This document shows positions 54,419 to 62,655 of a stretch of 64,000 bases of DNA, piece after piece (the stretch's first letter is position 1; each line of letters opens with the position of its first letter). The notes under the pieces are model-generated. The model was not told the DNA's origin. It saw only the letters and a list, made by a program, of their open reading frames with translations, and did not search any database. The position numbers and the translations under genes are program-made. Source of the DNA: Flavobacterium saccharophilum (GTDB lineage: Bacteria > Bacteroidota > Bacteroidia > Flavobacteriales > Flavobacteriaceae); the NCBI RefSeq assembly GCF_900142735.1, contig NZ_FRBY01000006.1, forward strand, positions 124,001 to 188,000. Direction: 5' to 3'.

Positions 54419-55429
54419 TTAGACTGACTCTCTGATAATCAAATTGCCTTTCTTCAGGCGTTTTTCAACTTCAAATTTTTCAAGATCGATCATCTGGCTT
54501 GTTAACAATTGTATAGCATTAATTGCAATATCTTCAATTGGCTGTGCAATTACACTTATTGTTGGTGTATGCAATTTAAAACTATCATGATCATCAAAAC
54601 TAATAACCGATATATCTTCAGGAATTCTAATCCCCATTCCTTTAAAAGCCTGAAGACCTGCTAAACCCATATAATTTGCTAAAAACAGAACAGCATCTAT
54701 TTTAGGATTTTTATTGAAAAAATTTACGAGTTCTTCAATTCTTGTTTCTTCGTTACTGTGATAATTTACATGAAGAACAAGTGATTCATTATACATACCC
54801 GCTTCTTTTAAGGCATCTCTGTAACCGTCTTCTCTTAATGTCATCTGAATCATTTCAGAAGTAATATTAACAACAGCTATATTTTTACAGCCTTTCTCAA
54901 TCAAAAATTTTGTAGCCGAATGCGATGCTTCATAATTATCCATTACAACATGGCTTACTTGCTGTCCCGGAAAATATCTATCGACCAGTACAACAGGTTT
55001 TTTCAGCTTTAAAAGAAGATCAATTTTGTCCTCCAATTTTCGTGTTGGTGTAATAATAAAACCATCAACATTTGCCTGCAAAAGACTATGTATCAATTCT
55101 TCAGAACGTTCATCGTCATCACCCGTACTACAATAAAAAACTCTGTAATCTATATTTTTGGCCTCATCTTCAATAACCCGCGCCAAATCTGCAAAAAACT
55201 GATTCGATATATCCTCCACAATAAGCCCAATAGATCTTGTTTTTCCAGTTCTTAAACTGGTTGCAATCATGCTTGGTCTGTAATGAAGTTTCTCCGCTAT
55301 ATCCTGCACTTTTTTTATAACAGCAGCACTGATTCCCATTTTCTCTCCCTTACCATTTATGACAAAAGACACAGTGGATATTGATACTTCAGCCTTTAAG
55401 GCAATATCCTTAATAGTAATCTTTTTCAT
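54419..55429 (-). CDS. LacI family transcriptional regulator
   Basis: About 336 residues from the ATG at 55429 (MKKITIKDIALKAEVSISTV). The longer frame from 55519 would start inside the operator region and is rejected. The N-terminal HTH is followed by the hinge (YRPSMIATSLRTGKTRSIGL). A periplasmic-binding-protein-like sensor domain occupies about 60-330 (GLIVEDISNQFFADLARVIE, SFDDHDSFKLHTPTISVIAQ). It probably senses a mono- or disaccharide released by the neighbouring mannosidases. AAACGATT sites upstream (55490-55527) suggest autoregulation, and those downstream suggest control of GH92-GH125-ROK. Confidence 0.93.
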   Translation of the reverse strand: MKKITIKDIALKAEVSISTVSFVINGKGEKMGISAAVIKKVQDIAEKLHYRPSMIATSLRTGKTRSIGLIVEDISNQFFADLARVIEDEAKNIDYRVFYCSTGDDDERSEELIHSLLQANVDGFIITPTRKLEDKIDLLLKLKKPVVLVDRYFPGQQVSHVVMDNYEASHSATKFLIEKGCKNIAVVNITSEMIQMTLREDGYRDALKEAGMYNESLVLHVNYHSNEETRIEELVNFFNKNPKIDAVLFLANYMGLAGLQAFKGMGIRIPEDISVISFDDHDSFKLHTPTISVIAQPIEDIAINAIQLLTSQMIDLEKFEVEKRLKKGNLIIRESV

Positions 55430-55489
55430 TGAGAGAGTTCTTTTTACATCTGTTAAATATACACAAATATATACTAAAATAGAATTACT

Positions 55490-55527
55490 AAAACGATTTT
55501 GTAAATATTTTTTAAACAAATCGTTTT
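55490..55527. promoter_or_regulatory. Paired AAACGATT sites upstream of lacI
   Basis: AAACGATT at 55491-55498 and its inverse AATCGTTT at 55519-55526 are 20 bases apart and face each other, about 60-100 bases before the LacI start. They are the same octamers as at 54351-54389. They are consistent with autoregulation and looping. The remainder of 55430-55737 shows nothing else. Confidence 0.6.
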
Positions 55528-55737
55528 TTTACAGTTAATATAAAACACTATCCTCAGCATTTTTTGCACTTTCATGTTAAATTAGAGGCTGTTTTATCCA
55601 AAAACAAGCATTTTCACGAAATAGAGACTTAATTTTTGAATCCGGAATTCAGGTAAAACATTTATCCTGAAATTCAAAATAAATGATATATTAGCTAAAG
55701 AATTCATGACACTTAAGTTATTTACAACAAAACCTTT

Positions 55738-57264
55738 ATGACCAAAAAAACTATAATTCTGATCGCATTTATTATACTGAAATTTGTTTTGCAATATGTA
55801 CTGATAAGTCCTGAATATGACTTGCAGCGCGATGAATACCTGCATCTTGATCAGGCACATCATTTGGCGTGGGGATACTTATCTGTTCCACCGGTTACTT
55901 CGTGGTTTTCTTACCTGATATTCTTACTGGGGAATTCTGTTTTCTGGGTTAAATTCTTTCCTGCACTTTTTGGCGTATTGACTTTAATAATGGTCTGGAA
56001 AACGATCGAAACACTTAAAGGCAATTTATATGCTTTAATTCTGGGTGCAACCTGTATCTTGTTTTCCTGTTTATTGCGACTCAATACATTATACCAGCCC
56101 AACTCCTTAGATGTTTTATGCTGGACTGCTTTTTATTATGTTCTTATTCAATATATAACTACCGAAGAAAAGAAATGGTTTTATATAGGAGCGGTTTTAT
56201 TTGCTTTTGGCTTTCTAAACAAATACAATATTCTCTTTCTGCTTATAGGACTCTTGCCTGCCCTTTTACTTTCCAGTCAAAGAAAAATTTTAGCAGAGAA
56301 AAAGCTTTATTTTGCTTTAATTTTGGGATTATTATTGATTCTTCCAAATTTAGTATGGCAGTACAACAATCAATTTCCGATCGTGCATCATATGAAAAAA
56401 CTGGCCGAAACACAATTGGTTAATGTTGATCGGATTGATTTCTTAAAAGAACAATTGTTGTTTTTTATTGGTTCTTTTCTTGTTATACTTTCAGGATTAT
56501 ATGCTTTGCTGTTTTATAAACCGTTTGCCAAGTATAAACTCTTTTTTGCGTGTATAATTTTCACACTGCTTGTCTTTATTTATTTTAAAGCAAAAGCATA
56601 TTATGCCATTGGACTCTACCCTGTTTACATTGCTTTTGGTGCTGTTTTTCTTTCGAATATTTTAAACACAGGATGGAAAAGATATTTACAACCGGTTTTC
56701 ATTCTGATTCCGCTATTGTTATTTATTCCGATGTACAATTTGGCTTTCCCAAATAAAAGTCCTGAATACATAGCGCAGCATCCTGATAAATATAAAGACC
56801 TTGGAATGCTTCGTTGGGAAGATGGAAAAGAGCATACTTTGCCTCAGGACTTTGCTGATATGTTAGGATGGAAAGAATTGGCCCGCAAAACAGATTCTCT
56901 TTATGCTTCTCTTCCAAATCCGGAGAAAACATTGGTACTTTGTGATAATTACGGACAAGCCGGAGCAATCAATTATTACTCTAAAAAAGGAATCAAAGCC
57001 GTTTCTTTTAATGCCGATTATGTAAATTGGTTTAATCTTGATGTGAAATACAAAAATGTGATCAGAGTTATAGAATACGAGGAAGCTGAAGCTGAATTTA
57101 AGGAAACTAGTCAGCATTTTGAATCTTCTGCCTATGCGGGTCAAATAACAAATAAATATGCAAGAGAATATAAGACCTCTATTTTTACTTTTATAAATGC
57201 CAAAGTCGATATTAATAAAATACTAGAACAAGAAATCAAAGAAGTAACAGATTATAGTAAGTAA
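55738..57264 (+). CDS. GT39/ArnT-type membrane glycosyltransferase
   Basis: 508 residues with about ten to twelve transmembrane helices. The first extracytoplasmic loop carries the acidic motif expected of polyprenol-phosphate-sugar-dependent GT-C enzymes (SPEYDLQRDEYLHLDQAHHL, with Asp-Glu). A further family-like stretch is LGATCILFSCLLRLNTLYQP. The C-terminal about 170 residues form a soluble domain (WKELARKTDSLYASLP). It probably transfers a sugar from a lipid carrier to a protein, lipid or polysaccharide at the membrane. Donor and acceptor are unknown. The stop is followed directly by the DUF4269 gene. Confidence 0.88.
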   Translation: MTKKTIILIAFIILKFVLQYVLISPEYDLQRDEYLHLDQAHHLAWGYLSVPPVTSWFSYLIFLLGNSVFWVKFFPALFGVLTLIMVWKTIETLKGNLYALILGATCILFSCLLRLNTLYQPNSLDVLCWTAFYYVLIQYITTEEKKWFYIGAVLFAFGFLNKYNILFLLIGLLPALLLSSQRKILAEKKLYFALILGLLLILPNLVWQYNNQFPIVHHMKKLAETQLVNVDRIDFLKEQLLFFIGSFLVILSGLYALLFYKPFAKYKLFFACIIFTLLVFIYFKAKAYYAIGLYPVYIAFGAVFLSNILNTGWKRYLQPVFILIPLLLFIPMYNLAFPNKSPEYIAQHPDKYKDLGMLRWEDGKEHTLPQDFADMLGWKELARKTDSLYASLPNPEKTLVLCDNYGQAGAINYYSKKGIKAVSFNADYVNWFNLDVKYKNVIRVIEYEEAEAEFKETSQHFESSAYAGQITNKYAREYKTSIFTFINAKVDINKILEQEIKEVTDYSK

Positions 57265-57801
57265 ATGGTTGATTTTAGCACTATCGAATATTTAAAAAAT
57301 GGAAATCAGAAACAGATTTTGGCTTATGAGATCTTAACCCGAAATAATGTTTTAGATGATATTGCTGAATTTGAGCCTATTTTAGTTGGCACTATTCCGA
57401 TAAATATTGATATTGAAAACAGTGATCTTGATATTATTTGTTACTGGAAAAACAAAACTGATTTCAAAACCAAAATTCAGTCTATTTTTGGTAATGAAAA
57501 AGAATTCAAAATTCGGGAAACACAAATTGGTGATCAGGAAACGGTTATTGCCAATTTTAGAATTGATCCGTTTGAAATTGAAATCTTCGGACAAAACATT
57601 CCGACGAAAAATCAAAATGGCTATAAACATATGATTATCGAAAACCAGATTCTGGCATCAAAAGATGAAAATTTCCAATTAGAAATCATCAAACTCAAAC
57701 AAAAAGGGTACAAAACCGAGCCCGCTTTTGGCCTTTTATTGGGTTTAAAAAATGATCCTTACCTGGAATTACTTCATTATAAAATTGATTCTAATAAGTA
57801 A
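57265..57801 (+). CDS. DUF4269 domain-containing protein
   Basis: 178 residues, cytoplasmic. It has a nucleotidyltransferase-like core: VGTIPINIDIENSDLDIICYW places the GS/GTx...DxD acid pair (SDLDI), preceded by LKNGNQKQILAYEIL. It continues FRIDPFEIEIFGQNIPT and ends near LLGLKNDPYLELLHY. DUF4269 is thought to be related to the minimal nucleotidyltransferase fold; no substrate is known. The ATG at 57265 directly abuts the previous stop codon, so the two genes are translationally linked. Confidence 0.88.
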   Translation: MVDFSTIEYLKNGNQKQILAYEILTRNNVLDDIAEFEPILVGTIPINIDIENSDLDIICYWKNKTDFKTKIQSIFGNEKEFKIRETQIGDQETVIANFRIDPFEIEIFGQNIPTKNQNGYKHMIIENQILASKDENFQLEIIKLKQKGYKTEPAFGLLLGLKNDPYLELLHYKIDSNK

Positions 57802-57908
57802 ATCATTTGTTTATACACTTCAAACAACTGTATGTTAAGTAGTTATTAAAATTTCTAAACTCTAAAAAAATATTTCCGTAATTTCTTGCCACAACCGTAT
57901 TTACTGCT

Positions 57909-57916
57909 TATCTTTG
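57909..57916 (+). promoter_or_regulatory. -7 promoter element of the second initiator tRNA gene
   Basis: TATCTTTG, identical in sequence and spacing to that of the first copy, with the same following CACCCGAAACAT. TTG at 57883-57885 is a plausible -33 element. Confidence 0.65.
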
Positions 57917-57928
57917 CACCCGAAACAT

Positions 57929-58001
57929 CGCGGGATAGAGCAGTAGGCAGCTCGTCGGGCTCATAACCCGAAGGTCACAGGTTCGAGTCCTGTTCCCGCT
58001 A
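57929..58001 (+). tRNA. Initiator tRNA-fMet (anticodon CAU), copy 2
   Basis: Identical over all 73 bases to the gene at 14272-14344, including the unpaired first acceptor position and three G-C pairs in the anticodon stem. CCA is not encoded. The upstream 20 bases are also identical, but the downstream terminator is unrelated. A 15-base piece of the T-arm is repeated at 58113-58127. Confidence 0.95.
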
Positions 58002-58013
58002 CTAAGAAAAATT

Positions 58014-58047
58014 AAAAGCCGAGAAATCTAGATTTCTCGGCTTTTTT
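58014..58047 (+). terminator. Terminator after the second tRNA-fMet
   Basis: AAAAGCCGAGAAATC and its exact complement surround TA, then seven T residues follow. Confidence 0.9.
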
Positions 58048-58112
58048 TGTGGTTCGAAAAATCTTGTTTCAATTTTTTAAAATTTGAAACTCCTGTATTT
58101 TCAAGAGAATTT

Positions 58113-58127
58113 GGTTCGAGTCCTGTT
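58113..58127 (+). repeat. tRNA-fMet T-arm fragment
   Basis: GGTTCGAGTCCTGTT repeats bases 57980-57994 of the tRNA exactly, with no tRNA around it. A short direct repeat of a tRNA T-arm is the usual footprint of a tyrosine-integrase attachment site. It opens the accessory stretch that follows. Confidence 0.6.
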
Positions 58128-58280
58128 AAGTTAAAAATTTAAAATATTTAAAAATTTATTTTCATTACCGCTCCCAACCTTTTAGATCAAATAATCATCT
58201 ATCTAAATAGAAACTGGAAACAAAACAATTATTCCTTCTTCTAAAAAATGCTATCTTTCTCCAATTAAATTGATTATTTG

Positions 58281-59765
58281 ATGATTGCAAAATACCCTAA
58301 GAAACTACTTTTTATTTTTGTTCTCCTAGCTCAGGTTTGTTCCGGACAAAAAGTTTTTAAAATTAAAGAAGGACAACTTGAGTTTATAAATCTTGAAAAA
58401 GGGATTTTCATAAAAAAAGGAAATTCATATTATGAAATAAGGTTAGAGAAAATTAACGATTATGACAAGTTTGCCAGAGATTCTAAATACGAGTTACAAA
58501 GTGTGACAATAGAAGAAATAGAAGCTGTAAAAAGAGATAGTTCAACTATTGCTTCACCTGACATCGTAACTTATGACTTTAAAAATTTTGAAACCAAAAA
58601 GTTCACAACGATTAATCATGATGGTAATTATCAATTCTATAAGTACAATAAAAATTTCTTCGGAATAGATTTTATAAAAGATTCTAAACAGAAACCCATA
58701 AAAGCAAATATTTTTCATTACTGCATTTTAGATTTTGGCAATAACAAGAAAATTATTTATCACGAAGGAGGGTTTATTATTCCGACAAAAGAAAAAATTA
58801 TTTTTTTGTTTAAAGAAAATGACTTAACTACATCTTTTAGAAATTTCAGAATTTCAGAGCTTAAAAACTTAACAACAGCAGAAGTTTTTTCGTTACAGGT
58901 AGAAAAATTAAGACTTAATGAAAATTTCTATAAAATTGACAGCTTAAAAAACAAACGCGTAAAAATTCTAGATGTCTATAACCAGAGAGCTGTCAATAAA
59001 ACATTTGATTCAATTATTTTTAATGACTACTTTGTAATAGCGTATCAAAAAGCAAAAATTAATCTTTATAATTATACATTTCAGGAGATAAAAATTGCAA
59101 ATTTAAAAGCGGTTGGTCAAGAAAGATTTTATCCGGTTTTACAGATTATTGAAGGCAATTCAGTAAGAAGAATAAACTTAATTGGAGAAAATTTTAATGC
59201 TGGAGATATAAGATACATTCCCGACTTTTCAAATTATTTTGACTCTTCTAGAGTTGAATTTAAAATCACTAAGGAAAATGATCATTTTTATCTGTATACA
59301 GATAATATTTTTTCGCTTGTTCCGCGTTTAGCAAGTTTTGAAAATCATTTTAAGCTATTCAATGCTGATGAATACGAAACAATTCAATTTTTAGATGAAA
59401 ATACTTCTATAACATTAAATTCTGAAATGATGGATTTTAGTGTAAATTTTCCAATTATGATTTATGCAAAACTCAAAAACGGAAAATATAATTTGAGCAC
59501 AATTGAATATTTAGGGACAGAAAATCCCAATAATGAAATTGTAATATTTAATACTAAATTACCCAAAAACTTAGATGATATTAAATTAATATCTCCTCAA
59601 ACTTATTTTATTGAAAAAGATGGATTATGTACTCTTTATCCAATAATGAAAAAGATTAAATATAAAAAGTTGGAGAGTTTCCAAAAGAATTTTGCTCGTT
59701 TTGAGTTGCCAAATGGGCAAAGAGGCTGGCTGGATTTAAAAGGAAATGAATATTTAGATAACTAA
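58281..59765 (+). CDS. Secreted protein of unknown function, 494 residues
   Basis: The ATG at 58281 (MIAKYPKKLLFIFVLLAQ) is preferred to the TTG three bases before it. A signal peptide ends near VCSGQK, possibly a lipobox (LAQVCSG). The mature protein is rich in Lys, Asn, Phe and Ile. The last 20 residues (FELPNGQRGWLDLKGNEYLD) resemble a WG-type repeat unit; no other domain was recognised. It is the first of three same-strand genes for exported proteins following the tRNA fragment. AT-rich coding fits acquired DNA. Confidence 0.7.
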   Translation: MIAKYPKKLLFIFVLLAQVCSGQKVFKIKEGQLEFINLEKGIFIKKGNSYYEIRLEKINDYDKFARDSKYELQSVTIEEIEAVKRDSSTIASPDIVTYDFKNFETKKFTTINHDGNYQFYKYNKNFFGIDFIKDSKQKPIKANIFHYCILDFGNNKKIIYHEGGFIIPTKEKIIFLFKENDLTTSFRNFRISELKNLTTAEVFSLQVEKLRLNENFYKIDSLKNKRVKILDVYNQRAVNKTFDSIIFNDYFVIAYQKAKINLYNYTFQEIKIANLKAVGQERFYPVLQIIEGNSVRRINLIGENFNAGDIRYIPDFSNYFDSSRVEFKITKENDHFYLYTDNIFSLVPRLASFENHFKLFNADEYETIQFLDENTSITLNSEMMDFSVNFPIMIYAKLKNGKYNLSTIEYLGTENPNNEIVIFNTKLPKNLDDIKLISPQTYFIEKDGLCTLYPIMKKIKYKKLESFQKNFARFELPNGQRGWLDLKGNEYLDN

Positions 59766-59788
59766 ATTAGAAAAAAACATAATTACCT

Positions 59789-60508
59789 ATGAAAAAGCTA
59801 TTTCGGTTATTATATTCTCTGCTGTTTGTTTCCTGTATTTCAGAAAATAAACCGCTGGAAATTGAAACTAAAAATCCTATTGGAATTGGAATATTGGAAA
59901 TTAACTCCCATGAAGCGTTACCTATATATTTATCTAAAACCCTTGATGAAGTAATCGATACCATAACCTTTGATCGGGTTTATCTGGGAAAAAACAGTGG
60001 AAGCCTCGAAATTAACTCAAGTGTTTTAAAAACAAAATTCAAACCTTATGCTATATCTGCCAGTTCAGGCACAGCCAAAAGTGAAGGCCTCATCAATTCA
60101 GGTTTAGCTAGTTATGGAACTACTTTAAAATTTACGGTAATTGAATCGAATCCTAAATATTTTAAAGTCATATTAAATGAAACCACTAAAGAAATCGGAT
60201 ACATTAAACCAATAAAAAGCATTAAAAAGCAGTACGATTATAAAAGCTGGAAAAGTTATCTGCAAAGTGTCCAGATGATAAATCTTTTTAGTAAAGAAGT
60301 ACTTTATGACAAACCTATGGGATCAAAAACTATTATACTTGATTATCATTGTGCTTTCAAAGTAATAGATGTTCAAAATGAATGGGCAGAAATTAAACCT
60401 GTTGATTATAACGTTGGAAGTGAAAAGTGCAAAGATATTCAAGGCTGGATAAAATGGCGAAATAATGATAAAATAACGATTAAAATAATCTTGCAAATTA
60501 TAGACTAA
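59789..60508 (+). CDS. Lipoprotein of unknown function
   Basis: 239 residues. The short signal peptide ends in a lipobox, LLFVSCISEN (Cys near residue 16). The mature part has no recognised family. The C-terminal region (VLYDKPMGSKTIILDYHCAF to IQGWIKWRNNDKI) resembles a bacterial SH3-like fold, which in other proteins binds wall or peptide ligands. It follows the 58281 gene by 23 bases and is probably co-transcribed. A role linked to that neighbour is guessed only from position. Confidence 0.65.
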   Translation: MKKLFRLLYSLLFVSCISENKPLEIETKNPIGIGILEINSHEALPIYLSKTLDEVIDTITFDRVYLGKNSGSLEINSSVLKTKFKPYAISASSGTAKSEGLINSGLASYGTTLKFTVIESNPKYFKVILNETTKEIGYIKPIKSIKKQYDYKSWKSYLQSVQMINLFSKEVLYDKPMGSKTIILDYHCAFKVIDVQNEWAEIKPVDYNVGSEKCKDIQGWIKWRNNDKITIKIILQIID

Positions 60509-60559
60509 AAGAACACAAATGTATGTTTCAAATATTATAAATTAACTTCAAAAGTATTT

Positions 60560-60997
60560 ATGAAAAAAATTATATCTCTATTATTCTGTCATCTGGCTAT
60601 TTTATCATTTGGACAGGAAGCAGTGACAAAAAGCAAATTAATCAGAGGGTTTGTTTTTGATAACTCCGAATATGCAAGCATTCCTTTACCAGTTGTTGAA
60701 GTTCCTATTGAAATAATAGGAACGGAAAGAAAGACAAAAACAGACGATGATGGCAAATTTGAAATTGAAGCAACAGAAGGTGACGTTTTAATTATTCAAG
60801 GAGACTTTCTTAAAACCCAAAAGGTTTTAATTACAGATAAAAACTGTTATGAGATTAATCTAGGCACTGTGACTGGTACTTACATGATTTCTTTTCAAAG
60901 TAAAAAATCCGCTAGACAAAGTAGTCGGTTCTATCGCAAACTCGTAAAGAAATTACTAGAAAAAATTGAAAGCGGTTTTTACGATTGTCGTGATTAA
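60560..60997 (+). CDS. Small secreted protein with carboxypeptidase-regulatory-like domain
   Basis: 145 residues. A signal peptide (about 1-19, ending LSFGQE) is followed by one beta-sandwich of the CarboxypepD_reg type. Matches are LIRGFVFDNSEYASIPLPVV, VPIEIIGTERKTKTDDDGKF, quoted as EIIGTERKTKTDDDGKFEIE, and GDVLIIQGDF. A Lys/Arg-rich C-terminus follows. Such domains usually head TonB receptors; here it stands alone. It is the third gene of the group behind the tRNA fragment. Its function is unknown. Confidence 0.7.
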   Translation: MKKIISLLFCHLAILSFGQEAVTKSKLIRGFVFDNSEYASIPLPVVEVPIEIIGTERKTKTDDDGKFEIEATEGDVLIIQGDFLKTQKVLITDKNCYEINLGTVTGTYMISFQSKKSARQSSRFYRKLVKKLLEKIESGFYDCRD

Positions 60998-61050
60998 AAA
61001 ATATTATTTAACCTGATTCAATACATTTAACAATAATTTAAATAGAGACA

Positions 61051-61161
61051 ATGAAAAAATCAATTTACATATTTTGTTTCGTTTTAGGAGTGATAATAAA
61101 CTGCAATTCTCAAAATCAACTTTCAAAACCAGACAAAAGTCTCCCGACTTTTTACGATTAG
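61051..61161 (+). pseudogene. Truncated lipoprotein (36 residues)
   Basis: A complete lipoprotein signal, MKKSIYIFCFVLGVIINCNS, with a lipobox-like VIINC is followed by only 18 residues and a stop. No frame continues it convincingly. It is probably the surviving 5' end of a decayed gene; a genuine tiny lipoprotein is possible. Confidence 0.5.
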
Positions 61162-61592
61162 TTCTTAGATTTTTTTCGCATCTGGTAAACAGCATTCTAA
61201 GAAAATTAGTTTTAAAGTCGGAGGCTTTGAGAGGTTTTCGTTTTTTAATTACATTTGTTTAAAATGGCGCAAAGTCGGAGACATTTGCGCAGCGTGAATA
61301 AGGAATACTTCATAGAGCGGGGGATTTCATGGATGTGTTGTTAGTTTTGAACAATTTAGGCTGTACAGTTACTTATAATCTAACTTTTAGAGCAGTGCTA
61401 AATAAGCTTACACTACAAATAGATAGCCATACAAATTGTACATAGAGTGTAAAAGAACTGTCAAAACAAAATATAAATTGGTTTGGGTCTTACATTTGAT
61501 GTAAAACGTATTTAATAAAATACCGCTAAAAAAAGTCATTACAATATATATTGGATTATAGTAATGACATGCTGCAAATAGTATACTTGGTA
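61162..61592. other. Probable decayed DNA
   Basis: No credible gene in 431 bases. The motif AAAGTCGGAG occurs at 61214 and 61268 with an inverted relative (GTCTCCCGACTTT) at 61138. This looks like degenerate remnants. Confidence 0.45.
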
Positions 61593-61862
61593 TTATAATA
61601 AGTATTTTTTATTTATAATTTTTAATTTTTCAAGAGCTTCATTTGGCAAATATTGAAAAATCAAGGTTTCAATGATTGGCCCTACAATTATAATTATTAT
61701 AAATTTTTCAATAATTGAAAAATCTTTTAATCCATTTTCAGAATTATTATTGTAATTAAAAAAAATATCATTTATCCAATTAAAAAAATAGCCATTTAAA
61801 AGTGCAAGAAATAAAATTATGGAGAACATACATACTAAAAAAAATGCTTCATTGTTTCTCAT
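61593..61862 (-). CDS. Small membrane protein, possibly a truncated CPBP-like protein
   Basis: 89 residues. Two hydrophobic segments (about 6-28 and 49-68) flank an Asn-rich loop. The second is followed by GPIIETLIFQYLPNEAL, similar to the first motif of CPBP proteases (PxxEExxxR), with Thr and Gln in place of the key Glu and Arg. The later FxxxH and HxxxN motifs are absent because the protein ends. It is either a remnant or a small non-enzymatic relative. It is probably inactive as a protease. Confidence 0.5.
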   Translation of the reverse strand: MRNNEAFFLVCMFSIILFLALLNGYFFNWINDIFFNYNNNSENGLKDFSIIEKFIIIIIVGPIIETLIFQYLPNEALEKLKIINKKYLL

Positions 61863-61973
61863 ACCCTCTATTTGAAAATTAAAGACTATTAAATAATTAA
61901 TAGTCTTTAATAAGTTAAAATAATTTTATCCCCCGATCTCCGAAGTCTTCTCATGAAAAGCTACGCAAATATC

Positions 61974-62426
61974 TTACAGCATTTCTTCTTTATGAATCTC
62001 TTCTATTAAAACTCGTTTTAGGTTTTCAAAATCGGCTGTACCGACAAAAAAAGTTTTTGTCTTATCTTTTGATTTTAAAAGTATGGCATTTCCAAAATTC
62101 ACATTGTACAACCATCCGTGGTTTGTAATTCGAATTCCTAAACCTGTTAACCAATTAACTTTAATCATTTGAATACTTGCAATATCAATATCTTGTATAG
62201 ACATTTCTTTTTTAAAAAAACCAAATCCAAAATAAGCAGAAATTTTACTTTCATTCAATGTGATGGTCAGTTTGTGAAAAATGATAAAAATGATAATCAA
62301 AAATAAAGCAGGAAAATACAAATTCGTTTTATCCGTAAAAGGATAAATTACTAGTAAAAAAGTAATTATAAAGATTATTAAAATAGAATACGAGAATTGA
62401 ACATTTTTGTATTTAAGACCTGGCAT
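61974..62426 (-). CDS. Small membrane protein with PH-like domain
   Basis: 150 residues. Two transmembrane helices form a hairpin at about 12-55 (YSILIIFIITFLLVIYPF and FPALFLIIIFIIFHKL). A soluble beta-rich part follows (ISAYFGFGFFKKEMSIQDID, KTFFVGTADFENLKRVL), like bacterial PH-domain (bPH/YdbS-like) membrane proteins. Its function is unknown. It is the middle of three minus-strand membrane-protein genes in the accessory tract. Confidence 0.65.
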   Translation of the reverse strand: MPGLKYKNVQFSYSILIIFIITFLLVIYPFTDKTNLYFPALFLIIIFIIFHKLTITLNESKISAYFGFGFFKKEMSIQDIDIASIQMIKVNWLTGLGIRITNHGWLYNVNFGNAILLKSKDKTKTFFVGTADFENLKRVLIEEIHKEEML

Positions 62427-62655
62427 GAATAAATCTTTTAAAGAAGTTACTATTTATCTCTTTATGTAAAGTAGTGGTATTTTGATTTTCATCGTCAGCG
62501 CTAGCATTTGAAAACGATTTTTTTTAAGTAGCAAATACTGATACTTGCTTCATAAATTTTTAATGTAACGTCTAAAATTATTAGCTATAAAAATTTCATT
62601 CATTCACATCAAATATAACAATTAAACATTTTCAATAATAAGATTTTTCGTGTTT
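62427..62655. other. Intergenic, AT-rich
   Basis: No gene or clear signal was seen. It holds one AAACGATT octamer at 62512-62519, far from the LacI locus and probably fortuitous. Confidence 0.4.

Noticed and set aside
55430..55519. An upstream start for the LacI-type regulator
   Set aside because: The extension lies in the operator region, and LacI proteins begin directly with the helix-turn-helix.
61004..61262. Two overlapping frames of about 62 residues on opposite strands
   Set aside because: Basic, low-complexity translations in decayed sequence; the 36-residue lipoprotein frame explains the region better.
62512..62519. AAACGATT octamer as a further LacI site
   Set aside because: It is isolated, not before a sugar gene, and expected by chance in AT-rich DNA.
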